A program made the position numbers and the translations under genes. A stretch of 64,000 nt of DNA from Candidatus Lachnocurva vaginae (GTDB taxonomy: Bacteria > Bacillota > Clostridia > Lachnospirales > Lachnospiraceae). This document shows positions 44,528-53,688 of this stretch, piece by piece; the stretch's first letter is position 1, and each line of letters starts with the position of its first letter. The stretch is from NCBI GenBank assembly GCA_011082265.1, contig CP049781.1, positions 1,054,001 to 1,118,000 on the forward strand, given 5' to 3'. The notes under the pieces are model-generated. The model searched no databases. It was not told the origin of the DNA and saw only the letters and a list, made by a program, of their open reading frames with translations.

Positions 44528-46087
44528 TTACATTGTCCAGTCCAAATCAACATTTCCTGCAATTCCCGGAATTGTTCCCGTGCTTGAATATTGCCAAATT
44601 TCACAAGGTCTCTTTATATTAGGCTCTTTTGAACTATATCTTGCACACCATATAGATACATCAGAAGGAATCTGATCCATATCAATATAATGATTAAACC
44701 AATTCATACTTGCATATACGCCCGGTCTATATCCAGAATTTCTTACTACATTACAAAATGCATTAACGAGGTCTGTTCTTGACTGAATATCCAAATCTCT
44801 TTGAGCAGCATCTTCTATATCAAAGTATATAGGAAGATCAACTCCTCCTTCTCTATTTACGAGTTGAACTACAGCATTTGCTTCATTTGTTGCCTGCTCT
44901 ACTGTTGTAGAATAAGTATAAGAATAAACTCCGACAGGAACTCCATTCTGCTTTGCACCTTTCATATTAGCTGAATAATAAGGATCTTCTCCTGTTTGTC
45001 CATGTGCTTTAATAATTGCATAGCTTACATTGTTACTTACTTGTCCCCAATCAATATCTCTTTGGTATTTGGATACATCAATACCTAAAGGATTTTTAAT
45101 CCATTCACCTGATGATAAGAAGAAGTAATTTTTATCACCGATTCTCGTTTTTCCTGTAGCCATAGCTCCGTTAGGATTGAAGTAATACCACTTATCTCCG
45201 ATATAAGCCCATCCTACTTGAATAGCTCCTGTAGATGTAGCATAGAAATAAGTACCTCCAAGATTAATCCATCCCTTTTGCATTACACCGCTTACTGCAT
45301 CGAGGTAATACCAACAGCCGTTAACTTGAATCCAGCCTTTCTGCATGGCTCCATTTTCACCCATATGATACCAGTATCCATTGCAATATTCCCAACCGGT
45401 ATTCATTGCACCTGAATCATGAAATACATACCATGTTCCGTCGATTAATTTCCAGCCGCTCGCCATAGCTCCGCTTTGTTCAAAGTAATACTTGCTTCCA
45501 TTTATTTCACAAAGTCCTACTTTCATTACTCCGTCTTTGTCCATATAAAACCAGTTGTTTCTTGATTTGATCCAACCGATATTCATAGCTCCATTTGAAT
45601 TAAAGTAATACCATTTTCCATTAATAGTCTGCCAGCCTATTTGCATAGCACCATTTTCTGCCATGTAATACTTATTACCATTAACTTCAATGATTCCTTT
45701 AAGCATTACTCCATCTTTATCCATATAAAACCAGTTGTTTTTTACTTTTGTCCAACCGGTACTCATAACTCCGCTTGAATTAAAGTAATACCATTTTCCA
45801 TCAATAGTCTGCCAGCCTATTTGCATAGCACCGCTATCGTCAAAATAATATCTATTTCCATTAATATCGGAAAAACCTTTAGCAAGATTTTTATCCTGAT
45901 TAATATAAATCCAAGTATTTCCTACTTTATTCCATCCTTGATTATAAGAATTAATCTGCTGCTGACTAACAATATCTGACGCCTTGTCACTCCTTTTTAC
46001 TAAAATAAATGTCATTAAAAAAAGGAAAAAGAATAAGGAAACTTTTTTTAATAATGATTGATTAATTACAAGTTTTTTTAACTGCAT
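44528..46087 (-). CDS. Secreted GH25 lysozyme with 14 cell-wall/glucan-binding repeats
   Basis: The product is a peptidoglycan muramidase. Starting at the ATG at 46087 (519 residues) gives a signal segment KKVSLFFFLFLMTFILV. Fourteen roughly 20-residue repeats of the GWxxxxGxWYYFxxxGAM type (choline/glucan-binding fold) follow. A C-terminal GH25 domain (about 330-519) has GIDVSKYQ, catalytic PIYFDIED, VYASMNWF and GNVDLDW. The frame is open upstream to a TTG at 46189, but a promoter-like TATATT lies inside that extension, and GAAAGG precedes 46087. Single exchanges of the repeat Trp (GIIEV, GLCEI) mark weaker repeats. It probably remodels or lyses cell walls. Confidence 0.9.
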   Translation of the reverse strand: MQLKKLVINQSLLKKVSLFFFLFLMTFILVKRSDKASDIVSQQQINSYNQGWNKVGNTWIYINQDKNLAKGFSDINGNRYYFDDSGAMQIGWQTIDGKWYYFNSSGVMSTGWTKVKNNWFYMDKDGVMLKGIIEVNGNKYYMAENGAMQIGWQTINGKWYYFNSNGAMNIGWIKSRNNWFYMDKDGVMKVGLCEINGSKYYFEQSGAMASGWKLIDGTWYVFHDSGAMNTGWEYCNGYWYHMGENGAMQKGWIQVNGCWYYLDAVSGVMQKGWINLGGTYFYATSTGAIQVGWAYIGDKWYYFNPNGAMATGKTRIGDKNYFFLSSGEWIKNPLGIDVSKYQRDIDWGQVSNNVSYAIIKAHGQTGEDPYYSANMKGAKQNGVPVGVYSYTYSTTVEQATNEANAVVQLVNREGGVDLPIYFDIEDAAQRDLDIQSRTDLVNAFCNVVRNSGYRPGVYASMNWFNHYIDMDQIPSDVSIWCARYSSKEPNIKRPCEIWQYSSTGTIPGIAGNVDLDWTM

Positions 46088-46296
46088 TCCTTCCAGCCTT
46101 TCAAAACAATTTTTAAAACAATTTACCGATGTTGTATAATATAAAGAAGATACTTTTAAAAACATCAATAACCCTGTAAATGATAACAAAATTTAAGGAA
46201 AAATGAAACTATATATTTCAAATTTGTTTCAAAATATTTATTTTTTGATTAAGTTTTATATAGCTTTAACCAGATTATGACTTTTAGGAGATTTAA

Positions 46297-48738
46297 ATGA
46301 AAAAATATAAAATAGACGGGATGTCATGCAGTTCCTGTCAGCTTCATGTAGAAAAAGCAGCAAAAAAAGTTAAAGGCGTTACAAAGGTAAATGTAAGCCT
46401 TCTTACAAACGAAATGAAAGTCGAGGGAGATTTTAACGAAAAAAATTTAATAAAGTCCATAAAAAAAGCCGGATATTATGCATCTCCTCTCGAAGAAGAT
46501 TTAGGCAAAGAATATAATTTATCCTCAAAAGATAATTTATCCTCAAAAGATAATTTGTCCTCAAAAGATAATTTGTCCTCAAAAGATAATCTGTCACAGA
46601 TAAATGTTAGATCGTATAACAATTCAGTAAAATTATTTAATCATAATGAAATTAAAATCCTATATAAAAGATTCATTTTTTCTTTTGTATTACTTATGAT
46701 ACTTATGTACTTTTCTATGGGAAATATGCTTCATTATCCTATACCGAGCGAAATTAATAAACCGGAAATTCTAACATTAATTGAAGCTACACTTTCATTT
46801 TTGATTTTATTTATAAATAAAATTTTCTTCATAAATGGCTTTAAAGGACTATTTCATTTAAATCCTAACATGGATTCTCTTATTGCAATCGGCTCTTTAA
46901 GTTCATTTTTATACAGCTTTTTCGAAGCAGCTTTACTTTTTTTTGCTATATCTAAAAATGATTCTGATACCGTTCATAAAATTTTTATGACTCATATCTT
47001 TTTTGAAGAATCGGCTATGATTCCTACAATCGTAACGTTAGGAAAAATGCTTGAATCATATTCTAAAGATAAAACTAAAAATGCAATAAAATCTCTTATT
47101 GATTTATCACCTACTACTGCATGCATTTTAAAAAATGGTGAAGAAAAAACTATTAAAATTGAAGATATCAATCTTGACGATATTTTAATTATAAGACCCG
47201 GCGAAAAAATTCCTGTAGATGGCATCATCTTAGAAGGAGAAGCTTCAATAGATGAATCTGCTTTAACAGGAGAAAGTGTTCCAAAAGATAAAAGAAAAGG
47301 CGATTTTGTACAAAGCGGAACTATAAATTACTCCGGATTTATAAAAGTAAAATCAAAAAGAATCGGAAACGATACAACACTTTCGAAAATCATTAACCTT
47401 GTTATTGATTCTTCCGAAAGTAAAGCTCCTATTGCAAGAATTGCAGATAAAATATCCTATATTTTTGTTCCTTCCATCATATTTCTTGCTATTCTTACTT
47501 TTGTAGTCTACATCTTTTTAAAAATGCCTTTCAGCTTTGCTTTAAAACGAGCTATATCTGTTCTTTTAATTTCATGTCCATGTGCTTTAGGGCTTGCAAC
47601 TCCTCTTTCTATCATGGTTGGAAATGGAAAAGCTGCTAAGGAAGGAATTTTATTTAAAAATGCATCATCTCTTGAAAATACCGGTAAAGCCAATATCATA
47701 GTATTCGATAAGACAGGTACAATAACTTATGGAAAGCCTATTGTAACTGATATAATTTGTGAAAATGGAATAAAAAAAGATACTCTTTTATCCTATGCAC
47801 TTGCCTTAGAAAGTAAGAGTGAACATCCTATAGGAAAAGCAATTTATAATTATTTAAAAGAGCATAATGTAAAATCTCTAAATCTTAAGGATTTTAAAGC
47901 ATTACCGGGAAATGGAGTTACAGGAGAAGTTTTAAGAGACTCTATTACTACGACAAATGAAACTTCAGAAGCCGATTTTGTAAAAAAAATTTATGCAGGA
48001 AATAAATCACTTCTTCTTGAAAAATTAAACATAGCTATCCCGGATTCTATTCTTATACAAATGGAAGAATTTTCAAAAATAGGAAAAATTCCTATCCTAT
48101 TTTCTACCGAAAATCAATTTTTAGGTGTAATATATGTTTCGGATAAAGTAAAAGATGAAAGCCTTAACGCCATAATAATGCTTAAAAAAATGGGAATGTT
48201 TGTTAATATGCTTACAGGAGATAACAAAAATACCGCTGCATTCATAGGAAAGAAAGTAGGTATAGATTCCATCATATCGGATGTTATGCCGGATGAAAAA
48301 CAGAATGTCATAAAGGATTTAAAGAAAAAAGGAAAAGTTATAATGGTAGGCGACGGAATAAATGATGCTCCGTCACTTATAGCTTCGGATATTGGTATTG
48401 CTATAGGAAATGGAAGCGACATAGCAATAGACTCAGCTGACATCGTACTTGAAAAAAGTGATCTAAGAAGCGTTATATCTGCTATTAATATAAGTAAAGC
48501 AACTATAAAAAATATAAAAGAGAACCTATTTTTATCGTTCTTTTACAATGCTTTATGTATTCCACTTGCAATTGGAATATACCAACGTATTTTTAATTTC
48601 AATTTTGAAATCACTCCGATGTTAAGCTCCATTCTCATGAGTTTATCATCAATATCTGTTACTTTAAATGCATTAAGACTTAATTTGAAAGGAAAAAAGC
48701 ATGAAAAAAACTATATATATAAGCGGAATGAAATGTAA
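46297..48738 (+). CDS. copA: Copper-translocating P1B-type ATPase
   Basis: CopA exports Cu(I). The 813-residue protein has an N-terminal heavy-metal-associated domain (GMSCSSCQLHVEKAA, CxxC). A low-complexity linker with five NLSSKD hexapeptides spans about residues 73-100. The P-type core has the membrane CPC (LISCPCALGLATPLS), the phosphorylation site VFDKTGTITYGKP, SEHPIGKAIY (HP motif), TGDNKNTA and GDGINDAPSL. The repeat linker is unusual for the family. The 3' end overlaps copZ by 38 bases. Confidence 0.96.
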   Translation: MKKYKIDGMSCSSCQLHVEKAAKKVKGVTKVNVSLLTNEMKVEGDFNEKNLIKSIKKAGYYASPLEEDLGKEYNLSSKDNLSSKDNLSSKDNLSSKDNLSQINVRSYNNSVKLFNHNEIKILYKRFIFSFVLLMILMYFSMGNMLHYPIPSEINKPEILTLIEATLSFLILFINKIFFINGFKGLFHLNPNMDSLIAIGSLSSFLYSFFEAALLFFAISKNDSDTVHKIFMTHIFFEESAMIPTIVTLGKMLESYSKDKTKNAIKSLIDLSPTTACILKNGEEKTIKIEDINLDDILIIRPGEKIPVDGIILEGEASIDESALTGESVPKDKRKGDFVQSGTINYSGFIKVKSKRIGNDTTLSKIINLVIDSSESKAPIARIADKISYIFVPSIIFLAILTFVVYIFLKMPFSFALKRAISVLLISCPCALGLATPLSIMVGNGKAAKEGILFKNASSLENTGKANIIVFDKTGTITYGKPIVTDIICENGIKKDTLLSYALALESKSEHPIGKAIYNYLKEHNVKSLNLKDFKALPGNGVTGEVLRDSITTTNETSEADFVKKIYAGNKSLLLEKLNIAIPDSILIQMEEFSKIGKIPILFSTENQFLGVIYVSDKVKDESLNAIIMLKKMGMFVNMLTGDNKNTAAFIGKKVGIDSIISDVMPDEKQNVIKDLKKKGKVIMVGDGINDAPSLIASDIGIAIGNGSDIAIDSADIVLEKSDLRSVISAINISKATIKNIKENLFLSFFYNALCIPLAIGIYQRIFNFNFEITPMLSSILMSLSSISVTLNALRLNLKGKKHEKNYIYKRNEM
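46514..46596. repeat. 18-bp tandem repeat inside copA
   Basis: Four complete units (46514, 46532, 46550, 46568) plus a partial fifth of ATAATTTATCCTCAAAAG occur with two single-base variants, encoding NLSSKD in frame between the metal-binding domain and TM1. Confidence 0.92.
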
Positions 48739-48922
48739 TAACTGTGCTATGAAAGTTAAAAACTCACTTATGGAATTATCACAAGTTGAAAAAGCTTCTG
48801 TAAATCCAAAATCCGGGAAAGCAGTTGTAAAGCTTAATGAAGATATAGAAGATAATATATTAAAAGAAGCTGTCGAAAAAAATAACTATCAAGTTACTAA
48901 AATAAAAAAGAATTTATTTTAA
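48701..48922 (+). CDS. copZ: Copper chaperone CopZ-like HMA protein
   Basis: This 73-residue single HMA domain starts MKKTIYISGMKCNNCAMKVK (CxxC copper site) and has the family's beta-alpha-beta pattern to the end. It delivers Cu(I) to CopA. Its ATG lies 38 bases inside the copA 3' end in another frame, with AAAGGAAAAAAGC just upstream, so it is translated by coupling. A terminator follows at 48935. Confidence 0.9.
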   Translation: MKKTIYISGMKCNNCAMKVKNSLMELSQVEKASVNPKSGKAVVKLNEDIEDNILKEAVEKNNYQVTKIKKNLF

Positions 48923-48934
48923 ATTAAAAAAGGA

Positions 48935-48994
48935 AGAACTGCAAAGAATCTAAAGAAGCATTTCTTTTGCTAAAAATAAAGTCTTTGTAGTTCT
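48935..48994 (+). terminator. Terminator of copA-copZ
   Basis: AGAACTGCAAAGA / TCTTTGTAGTTCT (48935-48947 and 48982-48994, one G-T pair) encloses a smaller AAAGAA/TTCTTT hairpin. It is followed by TTCTTTT. Confidence 0.8.
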
Positions 48995-49032
48995 TTCTTT
49001 TCTTAATTTAATGTATATTTTTAACTCTGAAT

Positions 49033-49839
49033 TTACTTTTTATAATTCAGAGCAAGATTTATAAGATTTATCAAATCGCCCTTTTGCCTTTCAGTAACTG
49101 TCACTCCTTCCTGAAAAGCAGAGCCTTTAGTTTCTTTATATTTAAGAATCTGGTCAAAAAGATAGCTGGCTTTTGGTCTTTTTACTTCCTTACTCGACTC
49201 ACTTCTATAACCTCTTGCAAAATTGGATAATACTCTTGGTATATGTCCCTTTGTCTCTTTATATGGCGGAATACCTCCATACTTATGTACTGCTCCTCCT
49301 CCTGCACCATATGCTGCAAGAGCAAGTGAAAGATTTCCATCGTATTTCTTTAAATGCCCCGATAAAAGTTTAGCACCTCCCATTATATTTTCCCTCGGAT
49401 CATAGGAATTTTTAACGCCAAGTGCTTCAGCTGTTTTCGGCATAAGCTGCATAATTCCTACAGCTCCCGCAGAGCTTACAGAATTTTTGTGAAAATTTGA
49501 TTCTTGTTTAGCAAGAGCTATTAATATTCCTTCATCAATATCATACTTTTCTGCTGCTTCTTTAAAAATTGGAAGTAACTCATCAGGAACAACAATAGGT
49601 TTTTGATTTATTTCTATATTCTTATTATCTAAAGGGCCTTCGTCAGGACTTACAACATGTTTTACATTAGCTTCTTTTTTATTATCTATAGGAGAAACCG
49701 CTGCACTTTTATCCTGTCCCTCTACCTTTTTTTCTTTGTCTTCAAGAATCTTTTTAAAAGAATTATCACTATCATAAACTTTCTTTATAACATCATGATA
49801 TAAAATTTTATTATCTCTTCCGATAATTGTGATTGTCAT
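49033..49839 (-). CDS. Lytic transglycosylase (SLT domain)
   Basis: This 268-residue protein has a goose-lysozyme-like SLT domain at about residues 95-205: ALAKQESNFHKNSVSSAGAVGIMQLMP with the catalytic Glu, ENIMGGAKLLSGHL and LALAAYGAGGGAVHKYGG. The N-terminal 85 residues are a Lys/Asp-rich linker and there is no signal peptide. That absence is common for clostridial SLT proteins linked to flagellar or spore structures, so the route outside is uncertain. It is a single-gene unit convergent with copZ. Confidence 0.85.
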   Translation of the reverse strand: MTITIIGRDNKILYHDVIKKVYDSDNSFKKILEDKEKKVEGQDKSAAVSPIDNKKEANVKHVVSPDEGPLDNKNIEINQKPIVVPDELLPIFKEAAEKYDIDEGILIALAKQESNFHKNSVSSAGAVGIMQLMPKTAEALGVKNSYDPRENIMGGAKLLSGHLKKYDGNLSLALAAYGAGGGAVHKYGGIPPYKETKGHIPRVLSNFARGYRSESSKEVKRPKASYLFDQILKYKETKGSAFQEGVTVTERQKGDLINLINLALNYKK

Positions 49840-49860
49840 CTTTTATCTCCCACATCAATA

Positions 49861-50000
49861 TTTCATATTATCTTAAATATTTCATATTATCTTAAATATC
49901 TTTATTCATATTTTAATACTATTTTTCTTATTTGGGTACTTTTTTATTATTTTTGGTACTTTTTTATTATTTTGAGTACTTTTTTATTATTCTTGACACT
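49861..50000. repeat. Two tandem-repeat tracts upstream of tRNA-Thr(GGT)
   Basis: Two perfect 19-base copies of TTTCATATTATCTTAAATA (49861-49879, 49880-49898) are followed by three 20-base copies of GGTACTTTTTTATTATTTTT with minor changes (49935, 49955, 49975) and a decayed fourth (49995). They lie in the 200-base spacer between the transglycosylase and the tRNA. Confidence 0.85.
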
Positions 50001-50039
50001 TTTTACTCATTATGGTATTTTATTTTGGCAATCAAAAAT

Positions 50040-50112
50040 GCTGCTATGGCTCAGTCGGTAGAGCGTCGCCTTGGTAAGGCGGAGGTCACGGGTCCGAATC
50101 CCGTTAGCAGCT
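50040..50112 (+). tRNA. tRNA-Thr (anticodon GGU, reads ACC/ACU)
   Basis: This 73-nt tRNA has acceptor GCTGCTA / TAGCAGC with discriminator T. The D-arm is GCTCAGTCGGTAGAGC. Anticodon loop TTGGTAA (anticodon GGT) sits on a 5-bp stem, and the T-arm is ACGGGTCCGAATCCCGT. CCA is not encoded; CTTTTTTATA follows. Confidence 0.95.
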
Positions 50113-50140
50113 CTTTTTTATACCCTTTTATAAAAATAAA

Positions 50141-51073
50141 TTACTTTTTCAAATATTCTTTTATTTCTTTATATATTCCTTCAGCGTCAAGACCATACTT
50201 ATGAATAAGTTCTTTTGCACTTCCTGATTCTCCAAATCTGTCATAAATTCCGACTCTCTTTAATTTTGTAGGACATTCTTCAGAAAGACACTCTGCAACA
50301 GCACTTCCAAGTCCTCCGATTATGCTATGTTCTTCAGCTGTAAGAACTTTTCCTGTCTTCTTTACAGATTTTATAATAATCTCTTTATCTAAAGGCTTTA
50401 TTGTACTTATATTAATAACCTCACATGACACACCTTCGCTTTGAAGCTTTTTTGCAGCTTCTAAAGCACTCGAAACGCAAAGCCCTGTTGCAACAACTGT
50501 AAGATCTTTCCCTTCTTTTAAAATTGTTCCTTTTCCAATTTCAAATTTATAATCTTCTTTATTTACAATAGGGACAGGGAAACGTCCGAATCTTAAATAT
50601 ACAGGTCCTTCATACTTTGCAGAAGCTTTCACAGCTTGTCTTGCTTCTATATCATCCGAAGGATTTATAACTACCATTCCAGGGATTTCTCGCATAAGAG
50701 CCAAATCTTCTATACATTGATGAGATGCTCCATCTTCTCCTACACTTATTCCGGCATGCGTTGCTCCTATCTTTACATTAAGATGTGGGTATCCGATTGA
50801 GTTTCTTATCTGTTCATATGCTCGTCCTGCCGCAAACATAGCAAAAGTACTTGCAAAAGGTATCATTCCTGTTGTTGCAAGTCCTGCAGCAATTCCCATC
50901 ATATTGGATTCTGCAATTCCGCAATCTATAAACTTTTTTGGATATTTTTCGCTAAATATACAAGTCTTTGTAGCTCCCGACAAATCAGCATCAAGAACGA
51001 CTAAATTATCACATTCCTCTGCGAGTTCCTTTAATGCATTACCATAACTTATTCTTGTTGCTATATCTTCCAT
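50141..51073 (-). CDS. Transketolase, C-terminal subunit
   Basis: This 310-residue half contains the pyrimidine-binding and C-terminal domains of transketolase: DCGIAESNMMGIAAGLATTG (catalytic Glu), THAGISVGEDGASHQCIEDLALMR and VYLRFGRFP. The upstream gene, whose stop overlaps this start by one base, supplies the TPP-diphosphate-binding half, so the active enzyme is a heterotetramer. It provides pentose phosphates in an organism where oxidative pentose steps are not seen. Split transketolases are common in clostridia. Confidence 0.94.
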   Translation of the reverse strand: MEDIATRISYGNALKELAEECDNLVVLDADLSGATKTCIFSEKYPKKFIDCGIAESNMMGIAAGLATTGMIPFASTFAMFAAGRAYEQIRNSIGYPHLNVKIGATHAGISVGEDGASHQCIEDLALMREIPGMVVINPSDDIEARQAVKASAKYEGPVYLRFGRFPVPIVNKEDYKFEIGKGTILKEGKDLTVVATGLCVSSALEAAKKLQSEGVSCEVINISTIKPLDKEIIIKSVKKTGKVLTAEEHSIIGGLGSAVAECLSEECPTKLKRVGIYDRFGESGSAKELIHKYGLDAEGIYKEIKEYLKK

Positions 51074-51900
51074 TAAAGTGCCTCCCCATTTTTTTCAAGT
51101 TCTTCCATTGCTTCTTTATATTGTTCATCATTAGGAGCTTTCCCATGCCATGAAACTTCATTTTCCATAAATGATACACCTTTTCCTTTTATAGTTTTCA
51201 TGACTATTACAGTCGGCTGTCCCTTTACTTCTCTTGCTTCTTTAAATGCAGCTCTTATTTCGTCAAAATCATCGCCTTTAATATTTATTACATGGCAATT
51301 AAATGCCTTAAATTTTTCATCTATAGGATATGGACTATTAACTTCTTCTATTGTTCCGTCAATCTGAAGATTATTGTTATCTACTATAATTACAAGATTA
51401 TCAAGCTTCTTTGCTGCAGCAAACATAGTTGCTTCCCAAACTTGACCTTCTTCTATTTCACCGTCACCTAAGAGAGTATATACTCTATAATCTTTATGTC
51501 TTAATTTTGCTGAAAGTGCCATTCCACACGCTGCGGAAATTCCTTGTCCGAGTGATCCCGTACTCATTTCAATTCCAGGTAAGCATCGCATAGAAGGATG
51601 TCCCTGAAGTCTTGTTCCTACATGCCTAAAAGTTTTCAATTCTTCTGTCGGGAAAAATCCTCTTTCAGCCATAACTGAGTATAAACCCGGTGCTGTATGA
51701 CCCTTTGACAGTACAAATCTATCTCTATTCTCCATATTCGGATTTTTAGGATCAATATTAAGCTCCTCAAAATATAAAAAAGTAAATATCTCAGCTGCAG
51801 ATAAAGATCCTCCCGGATGACCCGACTTACCGGAATATACAGCCGTTATTATTCCTTTTCTAACTTCGTTGGCAATTTTTTTAAGTTCACTATTTAACAC
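51073..51900 (-). CDS. Transketolase, N-terminal subunit
   Basis: This 275-residue TPP-binding half has GHPGGSLSAAEIFTFLYF, RDRFVLSKGHTAPGLYSV, HPSMRCLPGIEMSTGSLGQG and the cofactor motif LLGDGEIEEGQVWEA ending in DNNNLQIDG. It overlaps the C-terminal subunit gene by one base and the two must be cotranslated. Confidence 0.94.
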   Translation of the reverse strand: MLNSELKKIANEVRKGIITAVYSGKSGHPGGSLSAAEIFTFLYFEELNIDPKNPNMENRDRFVLSKGHTAPGLYSVMAERGFFPTEELKTFRHVGTRLQGHPSMRCLPGIEMSTGSLGQGISAACGMALSAKLRHKDYRVYTLLGDGEIEEGQVWEATMFAAAKKLDNLVIIVDNNNLQIDGTIEEVNSPYPIDEKFKAFNCHVINIKGDDFDEIRAAFKEAREVKGQPTVIVMKTIKGKGVSFMENEVSWHGKAPNDEQYKEAMEELEKNGEAL

Positions 51901-51972
51901 GATATGCTCCCTTTCTTTTTATATGACTAAGTTAATTATACTTTTTTTGATAAGTTTCAACAATGAAATAAT

Positions 51973-52584
51973 TCACATTGCTAAAAGTTCATCCAAAGTA
52001 TTTCTAAACTTAGTCATATCGTCAACTAAAAAGCCATCTATTCCCACATCTTTTGCCCCTTCAATATTTTCTTTTCTGTCATCAAAGAATATACAATCAT
52101 GAGGATTCAATGAAAACTTATCCAATAAAATTTCGTAAATTTTTCTTTCCGGTTTTACAACTCCATAATCACTTGAAATAATTTTTCCGTCGACATCGTT
52201 TAAAAATGTTGCACTCTTTAAATGTCTATTTAAAAGTTCATGGCAATAATTTGAAAGTAAGTATATCTTATATCCTTTTTTCTTAAGTTCTTTTACCCTT
52301 TCCCAAATATCCGGAGTTTCTATGGACATCTGCTCTGCATTGTCCAAAAACCAGCATAAAACGGTGGCATACTTTTTCTTTTCATCTCTAAATCGATTTT
52401 TTACTCCTTCTATGGAAAGAAGACCTCTGTCCATATCTCTCCATACTTGATCTGTAAAAATCCCTTCTCCAAATTCAAGAGCATCTTTTTCGTTCATTCC
52501 ATAATCATTAATGAGCATATCCTTCCACCTATAAGATAAAAGCACATCTCCTATATCAAAAACGATATTTTTATATTTCTTCAA
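51973..52584 (-). CDS. HAD-superfamily hydrolase (subfamily IA)
   Basis: This 203-residue protein has the HAD motifs: I, NIVFDIGDVLLSY (nucleophile Asp11, with Gly in place of the second Asp); II, IYLLSNYC; III, VVKPERKIYE; IV, CIFFDDRKENIEGA. The substitution in motif I resembles epoxide-hydrolase/haloacid-type relatives, where the second Asp is not always kept. A helical cap lies at about 15-85. It lies 72 bases upstream of the transketolase genes on the same strand; a sugar phosphate substrate would fit, but this is inference. Confidence 0.83.
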   Translation of the reverse strand: MKKYKNIVFDIGDVLLSYRWKDMLINDYGMNEKDALEFGEGIFTDQVWRDMDRGLLSIEGVKNRFRDEKKKYATVLCWFLDNAEQMSIETPDIWERVKELKKKGYKIYLLSNYCHELLNRHLKSATFLNDVDGKIISSDYGVVKPERKIYEILLDKFSLNPHDCIFFDDRKENIEGAKDVGIDGFLVDDMTKFRNTLDELLAM

Positions 52585-52632
52585 GCTGTCCTCCTTTTAA
52601 GGAAATTATAAAAATGTTAAAAAGCTTTGAAA

Positions 52633-52660
52633 AAAATCTGCCACAATTGTGCCAGATTTT
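52633..52660 (-). terminator. Terminator closing the XrtG locus
   Basis: AAAATCTG-C-CAC / GTG-C-CAGATTTT with one mismatch and a 4-base loop is followed on the minus strand by TTTTTTT. It lies 123 bases after the stop of the gene at 52784. Confidence 0.8.
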
Positions 52661-52783
52661 CTTCTACATACATATTATATTATTTTTCTAAATTTTTCTA
52701 TGGTAAAGATATTATATTTTCCACTTACGTCCAATTTAGTATAAGTCTTTATATATCCTGCTTTTTTTAGCTTACATATATCT

Positions 52784-53599
52784 CTATTTATTCTTCTTAG
52801 GAGATACTTCAGTTTTATTTACATCTTTATTTACTTCTTTTAAATCACTTTTAGACTCATTATCCTTGTCAGATGCTTTATTTTTTTCATTAACACTGTC
52901 ACCTTGGCTATTCTTCCAAGCTTCAAATTTCTTTACAACAGCATCATAAGTTCTTTGTGAAATATCCGGAAGCTTCTTTCCCCAAGCTTTAGTTGCCTGG
53001 TCAAATCCCTTCTTAAAAGCATTAAGTAATTTATCAGCCTGCTTCGGATCGTTCCCGCTTAATGCTTTTGCAAAATCAAGAATTCTATCTGATGTCTGCT
53101 CAACACCCCAGTATCCGTCTTCTGCAATATCCTTCTTAGCTTGAGCTTTTGTTGCTGCATCAACTGTAAAGTTTCCGCTTGCGAGGAATTTCCACATATC
53201 ATCGGCTGATGCAATAGCGTTTCCCTGCCCTGAAATCGTCTTTCTTACAATATCAAGAAGTTTCTTTTGCTGAGCTTCTTGGTCAGCTTTTAACTTATCA
53301 ATTATAGCTTGCCTTGCTTCAGGATTTTTTAAATCTTTACCTTCAAAAATATCATGCTTATTTGATTTTACTTCTTTTGACTTTTCATAAATAACGGCAT
53401 CATCCTTTACATTTTTTGCATCATTTAGTTTTCCCTTACCGCTATTTTTTACATCTTCCTTGACCTTGCCTAAATCTTTATTTTCCTCGACTTTTACTTC
53501 TTCTTTTTTATGATTTTCAGATGCTTTTACATTTGCTAAAGCACTGATATCAGATTTTTTATTTAATAAAGAAGAACCTAAATTCAAATTAAGACTCAT
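52784..53599 (-). CDS. Hypothetical soluble protein at the end of the XrtG locus
   Basis: I place the start at 53599 (271 residues, MSLNLNLGSSLLNKK) because AAGGAGGG lies 4 bases upstream. The frame is open to 53626. A charged, Lys/Glu-rich disordered stretch (about 20-95) leads to a compact domain (about 110-225) with DDMWKFLASGNFTVDAATKAQAKK, EDGYWGVEQTSDRILDFAKALSG and AWGKKLPDISQRTYDAVVKKF. The tail is again charged. No signal peptide is present. I recall similar domains of unknown function in Lachnospiraceae-type genomes but can name no family. It follows the PTPS-related gene after 89 bases and shares the final terminator, so it may or may not belong to the XrtG operon. Confidence 0.65.
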   Translation of the reverse strand: MSLNLNLGSSLLNKKSDISALANVKASENHKKEEVKVEENKDLGKVKEDVKNSGKGKLNDAKNVKDDAVIYEKSKEVKSNKHDIFEGKDLKNPEARQAIIDKLKADQEAQQKKLLDIVRKTISGQGNAIASADDMWKFLASGNFTVDAATKAQAKKDIAEDGYWGVEQTSDRILDFAKALSGNDPKQADKLLNAFKKGFDQATKAWGKKLPDISQRTYDAVVKKFEAWKNSQGDSVNEKNKASDKDNESKSDLKEVNKDVNKTEVSPKKNK

Positions 53600-53688
53600 A
53601 TAACCCTCCTTGGAAACATATGTCATTAATAGTTAACATCTATCTACTATCTATTTCGGAGCAAAATGTTATAAACTTAACTAGTGAA

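Noticed and set aside
46088..46189. N-terminal extension of the lysozyme from a TTG
   Set aside because: It would place residues before the signal peptide and overlaps a promoter-like sequence.
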